NCBI RefSeq assembly: GCF_900142755.1
Contig: NZ_FRCA01000008.1
Location: 164,341-228,340, forward strand
DNA length: 64,000 nt
Source of the DNA: Halomonas cupida
GTDB taxonomy: Bacteria; Pseudomonadota; Gammaproteobacteria; Pseudomonadales; Halomonadaceae
Direction: 5' to 3'
Within the stretch, counting starts at the first letter, position 1. Each line of letters begins with the position of its first letter. A program made the position numbers and the translations under genes. A model generated the notes under the pieces. It made no database searches. It had not been told where the DNA came from and worked only from the letters and a program-made list of their open reading frames with translations. This document shows, piece after piece, positions 8,193 through 17,109 of the stretch.

Positions 8193-9107
8193 ATGCTTGA
8201 ATTCCGCCACTTGCGCACACTGATCGCCTTACGCGACGCAGGATCTCTCGTCGAAGCGGCCGAGCGCGTGCACCTGACCCAATCGGCCCTATCGCATCAG
8301 CTCAAGGATCTTGAAGAGCGTCTCGGCAGCCCGCTGTTCCTGCGCAAGACACGTCCGGTGGAGTTCACCCGCGCCGGGCTGCGTCTGTTGCAGCTCGCAG
8401 AACAGGTGCTGCCCCAGGTACGTATGGCAGAGCGTGACCTCGCGCGCCTGGTCGGCAACGAGCAGGGACGGTTGCATATGGCCATCGAATGCCACAGCTG
8501 CTTCCAGTGGCTGATGCCCACCGTCGACCACTTCCGTGACCACTGGCCGGAGGTCGAGATCGACATTCCCGGTGGCCATCACTTCGATCCGCTACCAGCA
8601 CTGGCCCGTGAGCAACTCGACCTGGTCATTACCGCCGACCCTCAGCCCCTCAATGGTGTCCATTATGAGCCACTGTTCCGCTACGAGGGATTGCTGGCCG
8701 TGGCACGCCAGCACCCACTGGCAGGCCGTGCCTTCATCGAGCCCGAACAGCTCGCCGATCAAACATTGATCACCTATCCGGTCGAGCATTCGCGACTGGA
8801 CGTATTTACTCAGTTCCTCGAACCCGCTGGCGTGTCACCCAAAGAGATCCGCACGGCCGAACTGACGATCATGATGATGCAGCTGGTCGCCAGTGGACGT
8901 GGCGTCTGCTCCCTGCCCAACTGGGCGTTGACCGAATATCTGGAGCGTGACTACGTCAAGGCGGTGGCACTGGGCGAGGAAGGTGTGTGGAGCACGCTGT
9001 TCGCCGCGATCCGCGATGAGCAGCGAGACGCTCCCTGGATGGCGGACTTTCTGCGCACTGCACGGGAAACATCCTTTGCCGTACTGGAGGGGATCAAGCC
9101 GGCCTGA
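8193..9107 (+). CDS. metR: LysR-type transcriptional regulator MetR
   Basis: 304 residues. An N-terminal winged helix-turn-helix (AAERVHLTQSALSHQLKDLEE) is followed by a substrate-binding domain that senses homocysteine in known MetR proteins. Divergent arrangement with metE and a perfect MetR box immediately upstream identify it beyond the family level. The ribosome binding site is weak, and the operator overlaps the region where it would be, which fits autoregulation. Confidence 0.95.
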   Translation: MLEFRHLRTLIALRDAGSLVEAAERVHLTQSALSHQLKDLEERLGSPLFLRKTRPVEFTRAGLRLLQLAEQVLPQVRMAERDLARLVGNEQGRLHMAIECHSCFQWLMPTVDHFRDHWPEVEIDIPGGHHFDPLPALAREQLDLVITADPQPLNGVHYEPLFRYEGLLAVARQHPLAGRAFIEPEQLADQTLITYPVEHSRLDVFTQFLEPAGVSPKEIRTAELTIMMMQLVASGRGVCSLPNWALTEYLERDYVKAVALGEEGVWSTLFAAIRDEQRDAPWMADFLRTARETSFAVLEGIKPA

Positions 9108-9111
9108 TGGC

Positions 9112-9150
9112 CAGAGGCAGCAACGAGCTGCGAGTCCGCGAGCGCCGAGC
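9112..9150. repeat. degenerate heptamer units
   Basis: Read on the minus strand this stretch holds diverged heptamers CTCGGCG, CTCGCGG, CTCGCAG and CTCGTTG, related to the CTCGTAG arrays. It lies between the metR stop and the convergent higA stop. Confidence 0.4.
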
Positions 9151-9168
9151 AACTGTCCAGTGCAGCCA

Positions 9169-9582
9169 TTACGCCCGGCGATCCCTGAACACATCCGTCG
9201 GCACGCGAAAGCGCGTGGAGATTTCACAGATCTGCCGCCAGTTCAGGGAACGTTTGCCGGAGAGAATGGCAGACACCACCGACTGGGCCCCCACTTCAGG
9301 CAGATCCCTCTGGCTGAGACCGTGCTCTGCCATGAGATAGCGCAGGACATCAACGCCAGAGACCTCAGGCATGGCCCGATGCGCTTCATCGTAGGCTTCG
9401 ATGACATCTCCCAGACGCGCAGCAAGACTCGTCAGTGGATGATTTTCATCATCACCGATCATGTCCAGAAGGTCATCCAATGCTTCTACCTTGGCATCAT
9501 ACTCAGCCTCGTCACGAGGTTCCGAAAGCAGGGGAGCAACATGTGTCCAGTGCATGGCAGCCTGGTCAAGGATGGCATTCAT
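9169..9582 (-). CDS. higA: HigA-type antitoxin with HTH domain
   Basis: 137 residues. The C-terminal half (about 78-135) is an XRE-like helix-turn-helix (LMAEHGLSQRDLPEVGAQSVVSAILSGKRSLNWRQI in outline), as in HigA antitoxins that also repress their own operon. The N-terminal acidic half should wrap the toxin. It starts 3 nt after the higB stop, so it is translationally linked to the toxin gene. The toxin-first order is typical of higBA and allows HigA to respond to toxin:antitoxin ratio. Confidence 0.9.
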   Translation of the reverse strand: MNAILDQAAMHWTHVAPLLSEPRDEAEYDAKVEALDDLLDMIGDDENHPLTSLAARLGDVIEAYDEAHRAMPEVSGVDVLRYLMAEHGLSQRDLPEVGAQSVVSAILSGKRSLNWRQICEISTRFRVPTDVFRDRRA

Positions 9583-9585
9583 GAG

Positions 9586-9873
9586 TCACTCCTTCCATTT
9601 GCCCTTGTCATACGCTTTGTGATCAAGGATGTCACGGATATAGACACGCTTGCCCCGATAGTGAACGATTGCAATTAATCTGATCTTATTGCCGCCTATA
9701 TCGAATACATGATGACGCCCGACCTTGTCGGTAGCAGGAAAAATGCTCTTCATGGCAGCAAAGTCATCGGGCTCGCTTGCCTTCATGATGCGATACCACG
9801 CATCAAGCGCGCCGGCAGCCTGTGGCCACCGTTCCCTGGCTTCCCAAATGCGCTTCTGGGTAATGATGTGCAT
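9586..9873 (-). CDS. higB: HigB-type mRNA interferase toxin
   Basis: 95 residues of the RelE/HigB fold. The ...FDIGGNKIRLIAIVHYRGKRVYIRDILDHKAYDKGKW C-terminal pattern (quoted in part: GGNKIRLIAIVHY and HKAYDK) is that of HigB toxins, which cleave mRNA on the ribosome. AGGGA lies 7 nt upstream of the start. The gene is first in the higBA operon, and a 10-bp-arm palindrome lies 30 bp upstream. Both genes appear intact, so the system is probably functional. Confidence 0.92.
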   Translation of the reverse strand: MHIITQKRIWEARERWPQAAGALDAWYRIMKASEPDDFAAMKSIFPATDKVGRHHVFDIGGNKIRLIAIVHYRGKRVYIRDILDHKAYDKGKWKE

Positions 9874-9902
9874 ACACGCGTCCCTGTACCATCACAATCA
9901 GA

Positions 9903-9940
9903 ATATAGCACAATGCTTTAAATAGCAAAGTGCTATATTT
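9903..9940. promoter_or_regulatory. palindromic operator upstream of higBA
   Basis: Perfect inverted repeat AATATAGCAC (9903-9912) and GTGCTATATT (9931-9940) with an 18-bp spacer, in an AT-rich island before higB. The arms contain TATA-like sequence, so repressor binding would cover the promoter. A HigA or HigBA operator is inferred from the position. Confidence 0.7.
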
Positions 9941-10101
9941 TGCCGTAACCGGAACGGACACCGAGATGCCCTCCGCGCTCCATACCGGCCTGCTGTTGAT
10001 GTTGTCACTGTCGGATAAGGGTCGGCGAGCTACCCAGCGCAGCAATGATGAAGCAGTACCAGAAGCGGTGTTCGGATTCCAGATGCATAACCCAGCTCTG
10101 T

Positions 10102-10139
10102 CTCATAGCTGCTCGTGACTCGCAGCTCGTAGCCCGCTG
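10102..10139. repeat. degenerate heptamer array
   Basis: Units CTCATAG, CTCGTGA, CTCGCAG, CTCGTAG and CCCGCTG, a decayed form of the CTCGTAG array, just downstream of the rstB-like stop. Confidence 0.6.
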
Positions 10140-10145
10140 CTGCAG

Positions 10146-11750
10146 TTACGGCCTCCGCGGCAGTATCAGCGAGAAGCGCGCGCCATGCAGAGTGGGACTT
10201 TCATCAACGGTGACGCTACCTCCATGCCAGGCCATGACCTTCTGCACGATCGACAGTCCGAGGCCATAACCGCCGGAACGCCTGGCACGGCTGTCATCGA
10301 GGCGCGCAAAGGGCTTGAAGATATCCTGACGGGATTCCGGTGGTACGCCGTCACCATCATCCTCGACGTCCAGACGGACCAGACGCGCTTCAGCATGCAG
10401 ACTGACTGTCACCTGCTGGTGAGCATGGCGACAGGCATTGCCCACCAAATTCTGGACCGCACGCTGTAGATAGCGTGCATCGGCGTTGATCTCGATCTCG
10501 TCACCGTCCACCAGGTGCACATCGAGATTACCGTGCAACGGCATCAAGGCATCGATGACCCGTTCACAGATTTCACGCAACTCCAGCGGTGCCGGCAGTG
10601 TATCCACACCATTGATGCTTTCACTGTCGAGCCGCGCATAGGTGAGAATTTCATCGATCAGATCATCAAGTTCGTCGATATCGCTATCCACACCCTGCAA
10701 CTGACGGCGAACCAGCGGATCTTCAGACATGTCCTCGACCATCTGCACCGCAAAGCGTATACGTGCCACCGGAGTACGCAGCTCATGGGATACGGCCCGG
10801 ATCATGTCCTGCTGAGCACGCAACAACGACTGTACCTGCGAGGCCATTCCATTGAATGCCATACCCACTCGGCCCAGGAAGTCGCCGCTCTCGACCTTGA
10901 CTCGCGTTTCGAGGCGGCCATTGGCCAGACGCGTCGCCGCCATCTCGAGACGTGCCATACGCGCCTCGATGCCCCGTACAATCAAGTAGATAACCACCGC
11001 CAGCACCGCCATCAGCACCACCAGCAGCGAGGCCTGAAGCGCTGGCGGCATGGTTTCGTATGCCGCCAACGGGCCAACTGTCAGCCAACAAACCGGCTCA
11101 CCGGGAGGTCGTAACTCCATGAACATGACCACCGACCAATGCTCAGGGAGTAGACGCATCAAGACATCGCCCTGGGCAAGGTGCTCCAACTGGCGATCAT
11201 CGAGGACTTCCGGAGGCTCACGACTGAGGGCAATCGGCAACGCGCCCTCTCCGAGTCCCTCCAGGCGAACCTGACGCTCCCCAGCCTTGACCGCCGTCAA
11301 CCAGCCTCCCGCCAGTCGCGTCAGGCCACGTAACTGACGTTCGGTCATGCCGACCATGGATACCTGGAGCACCTGATCGCCGGAAGGCATCAGACGACGG
11401 AACCGCCAGCCGTGCTCACTGACCTGATCGACCAGTACACCGCCGCGCTGCATGCGGATACGCGAAAAATAGCCGGGTGACAGGGAGGCCAAGGCTACCA
11501 GCTCCATGGACATGTCCAACCCCATCGACTGTTCCTTCAACCAGGCGTCACGCTCAGCGGAGGGAATATCCTCGATCATCTCGGTCAACAGCAGCATCGG
11601 AGCTGTTGCGAGACTCTCGCGATAGTGCTCAAGCCGCACCTTGTCGACCAATGCCAGGCCAGACATGGCCACCCCGAGCGCCAGCACCAGGGTAGCCGCC
11701 AGCATGACGTATACCCGCAGAAAAGTGCTGTCAGCCAGGGTCCGGCGCAT
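10146..11750 (-). CDS. rstB: sensor histidine kinase, RstB-like
   Basis: 534 residues. There is a transmembrane helix at about 10-35, a long periplasmic sensor region, a second helix at about 235-258, then a HAMP linker, a HisKA domain with the phosphoacceptor in SHELRTPVARIRF, and a HATPase domain with a DDGDGVP G1 box and a GLGLSIV G2 box. Length exceeds E. coli RstB (433), mainly in the periplasmic part. The start is 4 nt after the response-regulator stop, so the two are one operon. The RstB name rests on overall pattern and partner; the signal is unknown. Confidence 0.88.
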   Translation of the reverse strand: MRRTLADSTFLRVYVMLAATLVLALGVAMSGLALVDKVRLEHYRESLATAPMLLLTEMIEDIPSAERDAWLKEQSMGLDMSMELVALASLSPGYFSRIRMQRGGVLVDQVSEHGWRFRRLMPSGDQVLQVSMVGMTERQLRGLTRLAGGWLTAVKAGERQVRLEGLGEGALPIALSREPPEVLDDRQLEHLAQGDVLMRLLPEHWSVVMFMELRPPGEPVCWLTVGPLAAYETMPPALQASLLVVLMAVLAVVIYLIVRGIEARMARLEMAATRLANGRLETRVKVESGDFLGRVGMAFNGMASQVQSLLRAQQDMIRAVSHELRTPVARIRFAVQMVEDMSEDPLVRRQLQGVDSDIDELDDLIDEILTYARLDSESINGVDTLPAPLELREICERVIDALMPLHGNLDVHLVDGDEIEINADARYLQRAVQNLVGNACRHAHQQVTVSLHAEARLVRLDVEDDGDGVPPESRQDIFKPFARLDDSRARRSGGYGLGLSIVQKVMAWHGGSVTVDESPTLHGARFSLILPRRP

Positions 11751-11754
11751 CAGA

Positions 11755-12468
11755 TCAGCTGTCCTTTACGAACAGATATCCTTTACTCCGCACCGTCTTG
11801 ATGCGGTGGGGATGATGTGGGTCGTCGCCAACCTTGGGACGAATCCGCGAGACACGAACGTCGATCGAACGATCCTGACCGTCATACCGTATCCCACGCA
11901 GTTGAGAGAATATTTCCTCACGGGTCAGTACACGGCCAGCATGGCTGGCCAGCAACCACAGTAGATCGAACTCTGCGCTGGTCAGATCGATACGGTCTCC
12001 TCGCAACCATGCCTCGCGAGTGGCATTGTCGATCTCCAGATCGCGGAAGGCCAGGCGTGTATCAGCACTGCTATCGGCGGCATCCAGACGTCTCAGCAAG
12101 GCGCGCATTCGAGCCAGGAGGACTCGCGGCTGAACTGGCTTGGGCACGTAGTCATCCGCCCCCATCTCCAACCCGAGTACCTGATCCATATCATCCGTGC
12201 GTGCCGTCAGCATAAGGATCGGGCCCGGATAGTCACTGCGCACCCGTCGACAGATCGATAACCCATCCTCTCCGGGCAGCATCAGATCCAGTATCACCAG
12301 ATCCGGTTGTATTGCGAGAATGCGTTCGACTCCTCTGGCACCATCTTCCTCGATCGTGACACGAAATCCATTGGCTTCGAGATAATCTCGCGTCAACCCA
12401 GCAAGGCGCTCGTCATCCTCGATAATAAGTACATGATCCTGGGCACGTTGATCCTGGCGGTCTTCCAT
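11755..12468 (-). CDS. rstA: OmpR-family response regulator, RstA-like
   Basis: 237 residues. The receiver domain has acidic residues E17-D18-D19, the phosphoacceptor D61 (in ILDLMLPGEDG) and the conserved Lys in VPKPVQP. A C-terminal OmpR/PhoB winged helix ends in the RGIRYDGQDRSIDVRVSRIR recognition region (quoted as its 20-residue core). GLEMGADDYVPKP resembles RstA. It is the upstream gene of the two-component operon. The start has a weak ribosome binding site (GAGTGA) and no better in-frame alternative. Confidence 0.9.
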   Translation of the reverse strand: MEDRQDQRAQDHVLIIEDDERLAGLTRDYLEANGFRVTIEEDGARGVERILAIQPDLVILDLMLPGEDGLSICRRVRSDYPGPILMLTARTDDMDQVLGLEMGADDYVPKPVQPRVLLARMRALLRRLDAADSSADTRLAFRDLEIDNATREAWLRGDRIDLTSAEFDLLWLLASHAGRVLTREEIFSQLRGIRYDGQDRSIDVRVSRIRPKVGDDPHHPHRIKTVRSKGYLFVKDS

Positions 12469-12687
12469 ACAGTCACTCTAGTCCTTTGAGTTGGCAGGAA
12501 ATCACGTTCTTGAAAAAATTTGCCACGCCAGAGCGATCGAGCAAAGCCCTGGGCAATTTTCCAAGCATACCCGAAAATTTCGTTTTCGCCTTCCTCCCCA
12601 CTAAAGCAGTATCCGAACCGCCCCATCCCCGCTCTTCCAGCGCATCGGCCATTCTACCCTCTGCTTCACCACAGTTCTTCCACAGAC

Positions 12688-12696
12688 TTATCCACT
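12688..12696 (+). promoter_or_regulatory. DnaA-like box
   Basis: TTATCCACT differs from the DnaA consensus TTATCCACA by one base. DnaA sites near nrd promoters are known in E. coli, so a role in nrdAB control is possible. It is a single site, so it is not evidence for an origin. Confidence 0.4.
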
Positions 12697-12714
12697 TGCC
12701 GACACCACAAAACC

Positions 12715-12728
12715 ACACTATCTTGTGT
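12715..12728. promoter_or_regulatory. NrdR-like box 1
   Basis: ACACTATCTTGTGT is an ACAC...GTGT palindrome, 2 bp shorter than a standard 16-bp NrdR box. Its centre is 30 bp from that of the second box, close to the three-turn spacing expected of paired NrdR sites. Confidence 0.5.
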
Positions 12729-12743
12729 TCGAAATATCCAGAG

Positions 12744-12759
12744 ACACCATATAATGTGT
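12744..12759. promoter_or_regulatory. NrdR box 2
   Basis: ACACCATATAATGTGT is a 16-bp palindrome close to the NrdR consensus (ACAC, AT-rich core, GTGT). Its core TATAAT may also be the nrdA -10 box, so NrdR binding would directly block RNA polymerase. Confidence 0.7.
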
Positions 12760-12846
12760 CTCTAGCAGTTGTCGCGACTGACTGTCAACCGACATTTCCG
12801 CACGACATTTCCACACCGATATCAGCAGGAAGGGAGCCTCGGCGCC

Positions 12847-15738
12847 ATGGAAACCCTCGCATCTCCGGACCAAACGTCCGTGTCCGTCACAGCACCTCAG
12901 GCACTACGTGTGATCAAGCGCACTGGTGATGTGGTGCCGTTTGACGCTGGCAAGATTGCCGTCGCCATGAGCAAGGCATTCATTGCCGTCGAGGGAGACA
13001 ATGCCGCGACCTCCAGCCGCGTGCGTGACTTCGTCAAGGAGTCCTCGGACGCCATTCTGAACACCTTCGCGCGCCGCATGCCGGATGGCGGCACCATCCA
13101 TATCGAGGATGTCCAGGACCAGGTCGAGCTGGCCCTGATGCGCAGTGGCGAGCAGAAGGTCGCCCGCGCCTATGTACTGTACCGTGAGGAACACGCTCGG
13201 GCGCGTGAGGACAGCGGTATCCAGAAGCCTCACCCGACGCTGAACGTCACCGGTATCGACGGCAACCGTCGACCGCTGGATCTCGGCCGCGTCGAAACGC
13301 TGGTCTTCGATGCCTGTGAAGGTCTGGAGCACGTCGATCCCAACAGGATCGTTCAAGACTCGCTCAAGAATCTCTACGACGGTGTGACCATCGATGGTGT
13401 CTCCCAGGCACTGATGATGACCGCACGCACCCTGGTGGAGAAGGATCCCAATTACACCTACGTCACCGCCCGCCTGCTGCAGGACAACCTGCGCCGCGAA
13501 GCGCTGTCGTTCCTCGGTATCGCTGAGGATGCAACCTACGGCGACATGGCTGAGCTCTACAAGCCGGCCTTCCTGGCCTATATCGAGCGCGGCATCGAAT
13601 TCGAGCAGCTGGATCCCCAGCTCGCCGACTTCGACCTCCAGCGTCTGGCAGATGCGCTCGATCACAGCCGTGATAACCAGTTTACCTACCTCGGTCTACA
13701 GACACTCTACGACCGCTACTTCCTCCACCGTGACGATGTCCGCTATGAACTGCCCCAGGTGATGTTCATGCGTGTGGCCATGGGTCTGGCGCTGAATGAG
13801 GAAGATCGCGAAGGTCGTGCCATCGAGTTCTATGAGTTGCTGTCGAGCTTCGACTACATGTCCTCGACGCCAACGCTGTTCAATGCCGGCACTCTGCGTA
13901 GCCAGCTATCCAGCTGCTACCTCACCACCGTGCCCGACGACCTCGACCAGATCTACAGCGCGATTCGCGACAACGCCATGCTCTCCAAGTGGGCCGGTGG
14001 TCTGGGGAATGACTGGACACCGGTTCGTGCCCTGGGCTCCTGGATCAAGGGCACCAATGGCAAGTCTCAGGGGGTGGTACCGTTCCTCAAGGTGGTCAAC
14101 GACACCGCCGTGGCCGTCAACCAGGGTGGCAAGCGCAAGGGGGCGGTCTGTGCCTATCTGGAGACCTGGCACCTGGACGTCGAGGAGTTCCTCGACCTGC
14201 GCAAGAACACGGGCGACGACCGTCGCCGTACCCACGACATGAACACTGCCAACTGGGTGCCAGACCTGTTCATGAAGCGGGTATTCGATGATGGTGAGTG
14301 GACGCTGTTCTCACCCTCCACCTGCCCGGATCTGCATGATCTCTATGGAGTGGCCTTCGAGAAGCGCTACAGCGAATACGAGGAGATGACCCGCAACGGC
14401 CAGCTCAAGCTGTTCAAGCGCCTCAAGGCCCGTGATCTGTGGCGCAAGATGCTGTCGATGCTGTTCGAGACCGGCCACCCCTGGATCACCTTCAAGGATC
14501 CGTGCAACATCCGCAGTCCGCAGAGCCACGCCGGTGTGGTGCACAGCTCCAACCTGTGCACCGAAATCACACTCAACACCAGTGTCGACGAGATCGCGGT
14601 GTGCAACCTCGGCTCAATCAACCTTGCCCAGCATGTGGTCGACGGCAAGCTCGATGGCGACAAGCTCAAGAAGAGCGTACGTACTGCCGTGCGTATGCTG
14701 GATAACGTCATCGACATCAACTACTACGCGGTGCCCCAGGCGAAGAACTCGAACTTCAAGCACCGCCCGGTGGGCCTCGGCATCATGGGCTTCCAGGATG
14801 CGCTCTACGCCCAGGGCATCGCCTACGCCAGCGACGAGGCTGTGGTCTTCGCCGATGAGTCCATGGAGCTGGTCAGCTACCACGCCATCGAGGCATCCAG
14901 TGATCTCGCCGCCGAGCGCGGCCGCTACGAGAGCTTCGAAGGTTCGCTGTGGAGCCAGGGCGTACTGCCCATCGACTCCATCGAGAAGCTCAAGGCCGAG
15001 CGCGGCGAGCAATACATCGAGGTCGACACCAGTCAGACCCAGGACTGGGACCGCATCCGCAACAAGGTGCGTGAACAGGGCATGCGTAACTCCAATGTGA
15101 TGGCTATCGCTCCCACCGCCACCATCTCCAATATCTGTGGCGTCACTCAGTCGATCGAACCGACCTATCAGAACCTGTTCGTCAAATCGAACCTGTCCGG
15201 TGAGTTCACCGTGGTCAATGCGTTCATGGTCAACGACCTCAAGGAGCGCGGCCTGTGGGACGAGGTCATGATCAATGACCTCAAGTACTACGACGGTAGT
15301 GTGCAGCCCATCGACCGTATCCCGGAAGACCTCAAGGCGCGCTATGCGACCGCCTTTGAAGTCGAGCCGAAGTGGCTGGTCGAGGCCGCCTCGCGTCGCC
15401 AGAAGTGGATCGATCAGGCGCAGTCGCTGAACCTTTACATCCAGGGCGTCTCAGGCAAGAAGCTCGACGTGACCTACCGCATGGCGTGGTTCCGTGGTCT
15501 CAAGACCACCTATTACCTGCGTGCTCTGGGTGCCACGTCAGTCGAGAAGTCCACCGTAAACCGCGGCAAGCTCAATGCAGTCAGCAATGGTTCGGCACCG
15601 GAGGCAGCCCCTGCGCCGACAACGGAGCCCTCGAAGCCCGAGCCGCGTGGCATCGAAGACTTCCTGACAGGCAAGGGCGGCCAGCGCCCACCGTCCGCGA
15701 GTGAGATCGACGAACTGGGCTGCGAGGCCTGCCAGTAA
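12847..15738 (+). CDS. nrdA: class Ia ribonucleoside-diphosphate reductase, alpha subunit
   Basis: 963 residues from the ATG preceded by AAGGGAG; an upstream in-frame ATG would add 26 unrelated residues. It reduces NDPs to dNDPs with NrdB. Two successive ATP-cone-like regions are visible: residues about 18-110 (VIKRTGDVVPFDAGKI) and about 125-220 (starting LNVTGIDGNRRPLDLGRVE). This is the double-cone arrangement known from Pseudomonas NrdA. Catalytic cysteines appear in SSCYLTT, NLCTEI and AVCNLGSIN, and the C-terminal redox pair in GCEACQ. It is followed by nrdB after 129 bp containing a heptamer array. Confidence 0.97.
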   Translation: METLASPDQTSVSVTAPQALRVIKRTGDVVPFDAGKIAVAMSKAFIAVEGDNAATSSRVRDFVKESSDAILNTFARRMPDGGTIHIEDVQDQVELALMRSGEQKVARAYVLYREEHARAREDSGIQKPHPTLNVTGIDGNRRPLDLGRVETLVFDACEGLEHVDPNRIVQDSLKNLYDGVTIDGVSQALMMTARTLVEKDPNYTYVTARLLQDNLRREALSFLGIAEDATYGDMAELYKPAFLAYIERGIEFEQLDPQLADFDLQRLADALDHSRDNQFTYLGLQTLYDRYFLHRDDVRYELPQVMFMRVAMGLALNEEDREGRAIEFYELLSSFDYMSSTPTLFNAGTLRSQLSSCYLTTVPDDLDQIYSAIRDNAMLSKWAGGLGNDWTPVRALGSWIKGTNGKSQGVVPFLKVVNDTAVAVNQGGKRKGAVCAYLETWHLDVEEFLDLRKNTGDDRRRTHDMNTANWVPDLFMKRVFDDGEWTLFSPSTCPDLHDLYGVAFEKRYSEYEEMTRNGQLKLFKRLKARDLWRKMLSMLFETGHPWITFKDPCNIRSPQSHAGVVHSSNLCTEITLNTSVDEIAVCNLGSINLAQHVVDGKLDGDKLKKSVRTAVRMLDNVIDINYYAVPQAKNSNFKHRPVGLGIMGFQDALYAQGIAYASDEAVVFADESMELVSYHAIEASSDLAAERGRYESFEGSLWSQGVLPIDSIEKLKAERGEQYIEVDTSQTQDWDRIRNKVREQGMRNSNVMAIAPTATISNICGVTQSIEPTYQNLFVKSNLSGEFTVVNAFMVNDLKERGLWDEVMINDLKYYDGSVQPIDRIPEDLKARYATAFEVEPKWLVEAASRRQKWIDQAQSLNLYIQGVSGKKLDVTYRMAWFRGLKTTYYLRALGATSVEKSTVNRGKLNAVSNGSAPEAAPAPTTEPSKPEPRGIEDFLTGKGGQRPPSASEIDELGCEACQ

Positions 15739-15801
15739 TCAAGAACAGCGAGGGCGGCACGGCTTGCCGAGCCGCCAGCACACAGAACTGCAATGAGGCT
15801 T

Positions 15802-15843
15802 CTCGAAGCTCGAAGCTCGAAGCTCGAAGCTCGAAGCTCGAAG
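15802..15843. repeat. heptamer tandem array (CTCGAAG x6)
   Basis: Six perfect CTCGAAG units in the nrdA-nrdB gap, ending 24 bp before the nrdB start. It is the CTCGAAG variant of the CTCGTAG family seen at three other sites. Adjacent units share the CTTCGAAG-like palindromic overlap and could pair in RNA. Confidence 0.92.
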
Positions 15844-15867
15844 CCATCATCAACCGGAGTTATTCGC

Positions 15868-17109
15868 ATGCTGAACTGGGACGAGTTCCACGACGACGAA
15901 ACCACCACCGCTGAGGTGCCGAGCTCAAAGCCTCAGACTCCTGTCTCCCAGCCCGAACCGCAAGCCGAGCCCGCGGTCAGTGAAAGTGCCGGACAGTACA
16001 AGGTCGCTGATGAGGACCGTGTTGCCCGCGCACGCAAGTCGCTCGAAGAGCTTGATGTCGCCGCTGGCCTCGAGGAACTCGAGATGGGGGCCGCCCGCAT
16101 CGAGGTCGACGACAAGCAGATGATCAACGCTCGCGCCGATCTCAACCAGTTGGTGCCATTCAAGTACGAGTGGGCGTGGCAGAAGTACCTGGATGGCAGT
16201 GCCAACCACTGGATGCCCCAGGAAGTGAACATGAACGCCGACATTGCGCTGTGGAAGAGCCAGGACGGCTTGACCGCAGACGAGCGACGTATCGTCGAGC
16301 GGTCACTGGGCTACTTCTCCACTGCAGATTCGCTGGTGGCCAACAACCTGGTGCTGGCTCTCTACCGCCTGATCACCAACCCCGAATGCCGTCAGTACCT
16401 GCTGCGTCAGGCCTTCGAGGAGGCTATCCATACCCACGCTTACCAGTACTGCGTGGAATCGCTGGCCATGGACGAAGGCGCTGTCTTCAACATGTACCGC
16501 GAAGTGCCCTCGGTGGCCGCCAAGTCCGCCTGGAGTCTCAAACACACCCAGTCGCTGGCCCGTGCTGACTTCAACACCGGCACCACCGAGACCGACCAGG
16601 AACTGCTGCGCAACCTGGTCGCCTTCTACTGCGTCACCGAAGGCATCTTCTTCTACTGCGGCTTCAGCCAGATTCTCTCCATGGGCCGTCGCAACAAGAT
16701 GACCGGCGTCGCCGAGCAGTTCCAGTACATCCTGCGCGACGAGTCCATGCACCTGAACTTCGGTGTCGACATGATCAACCAGATCAAGATCGAGAATCCG
16801 CACCTGTGGACGCCTGAATTCCAGGACGAGTGCACCCAGATGATTCTCGAAGGCACCGAACTCGAGATCGCCTATGCACGAGACACCATGCCGCGCGGAG
16901 TGCTGGGCATGAACGCCGCCATCATGGAAGAGTACCTGCACTTCATCTGTAACCGTCGTCTGGCCCAGATCGGCCTGAAGGAACAGTTCCCTGGCGCGCA
17001 GAACCCCTTCCCGTGGATGAGCGAGATCATCGACCTGCGCAAGGAAAAGAACTTCTTCGAGACCCGCGTGACCGAGTATCAGGTTGGCGGCGCACTGAGC
17101 TGGGATTGA
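15868..17109 (+). CDS. nrdB: class Ia ribonucleoside-diphosphate reductase, beta subunit
   Basis: 413 residues from the ATG of MLNWDEF, preceded by CGGAG; the longer open frame reads through the heptamer array and is not real. It is a ferritin-like diiron protein that supplies the tyrosyl radical to NrdA. Iron ligands and radical site are in the helices containing [12 protein letters not shown] and the second [11 protein letters not shown]...DESMHLNFG pair. The N-terminal 70 residues are an acidic, Ser/Pro/Glu-rich extension, making it longer than E. coli NrdB (376). It follows nrdA in one operon. Confidence 0.97.
   Translation: MLNWDEFHDDETTTAEVPSSKPQTPVSQPEPQAEPAVSESAGQYKVADEDRVARARKSLEELDVAAGLEELEMGAARIEVDDKQMINARADLNQLVPFKYEWAWQKYLDGSANHWMPQEVNMNADIALWKSQDGLTADERRIVERSLGYFSTADSLVANNLVLALYRLITNPECRQYLLRQAFEEAIHTHAYQYCVESLAMDEGAVFNMYREVPSVAAKSAWSLKHTQSLARADFNTGTTETDQELLRNLVAFYCVTEGIFFYCGFSQILSMGRRNKMTGVAEQFQYILRDESMHLNFGVDMINQIKIENPHLWTPEFQDECTQMILEGTELEIAYARDTMPRGVLGMNAAIMEEYLHFICNRRLAQIGLKEQFPGAQNPFPWMSEIIDLRKEKNFFETRVTEYQVGGALSWD

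Larger units (their letters stand above)
12469..12846. other. rstA-nrdA divergent intergenic region
   Basis: 378 bp between divergent genes. The left part is AT-richer and shows nothing I can name. The right part contains a DnaA-like box, two NrdR-like boxes and the nrdA leader. Open frames here have no plausible start signals. Confidence 0.6.

Noticed and set aside
9941-10145. Small protein on the plus strand after the higBA operator
   Set aside because: No ribosome binding site; the frame runs into the decayed heptamer array.
12688-12696. Chromosomal origin
   Set aside because: One imperfect DnaA box only, no dnaA, no cluster of boxes and no AT-rich unwinding element.
12904-13665. 253-codon open frame antisense to nrdA
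   Set aside because: High-GC antisense shadow of an unmistakable nrdA; no ribosome binding site and no recognisable domain.
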